The translations under genes were made by a program, and so were the position numbers. From Chromatiaceae bacterium (GTDB taxonomy: Bacteria > Pseudomonadota > Gammaproteobacteria > Chromatiales > Chromatiaceae), in contig JAFGTZ010000518.1 in NCBI GenBank assembly GCA_016938795.1, forward strand, positions 1-6,481: 6,481 nt of DNA. Reading direction: 5' to 3'. Under the pieces are notes generated by a model. It was given only the letters and a program-made list of their open reading frames with translations. It ran no database searches and was not told the DNA's origin. Of this stretch, positions 6,456 through 6,481 are shown in pieces. Numbering within the stretch: the stretch's first letter is position 1; each line of letters starts with the position of its first letter.

Positions 6456-6481
6456 TAGCGGTCGTTATATCTAAACTTAGA

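Larger units (their letters stand above)
6105..6481. other. Non-coding 3' flank of the efflux operon
   Basis: The last 377 bases hold no convincing coding sequence on either strand. Almost the whole stretch is made of the three inverted-repeat blocks listed separately. Base composition shifts from the GC-rich genes to clearly AT-rich sequence from about 6242. No clear terminator, tRNA or promoter was recognised. The final 12 bases (6470-6481) form a short palindrome, TCTAA-AC-TTAGA, cut by the window edge. Confidence 0.7.

Overview
The window looks like part of a chromosome from a GC-rich Gram-negative bacterium, probably a proteobacterium. It carries a tripartite RND efflux operon whose products span both membranes, including an outer-membrane lipoprotein channel. 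No marker in the window supports a genus-level call.

Layout. Bases 1-6104 are one tightly packed operon on the + strand. In order it holds the 3' part of a GbsR/MarR-type transcriptional regulator, a NodT-type outer-membrane factor lipoprotein, a membrane-anchored periplasmic adaptor, and a full-length RND inner-membrane pump. The first two junctions are 4-base ATGA stop/start overlaps (366-369 and 1766-1769). The third has one base between stop and start (2960). Translation of the four genes is therefore probably coupled, and the promoter must lie upstream of the window. The pump should take substrate from the inner membrane or periplasm using proton motive force, the adaptor bridges it to the channel, and the channel opens to the outside. 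The regulator, as first gene, probably controls the operon and hence itself. The sequence does not reveal the substrate.

Bases 6105-6481 contain no convincing gene and become visibly AT-rich after about 6242. The stretch is crowded with imperfect inverted repeats in three consecutive blocks. The first (6108-6271) is a MITE-like palindromic element flanked by TA, starting four bases after the pump stop codon. The second (6273-6359) has 13-base inverted ends. The third (about 6378-6455) is a nested palindrome around an AT-rich hairpin. No canonical rho-independent terminator with a T-tract follows the operon.

The coding part is a well-known type of system. The least explained part is the palindrome cluster at the 3' end. 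A secondary point is that the pump lacks the TM10 lysine of the AcrB proton relay, having Asn-Asp there.
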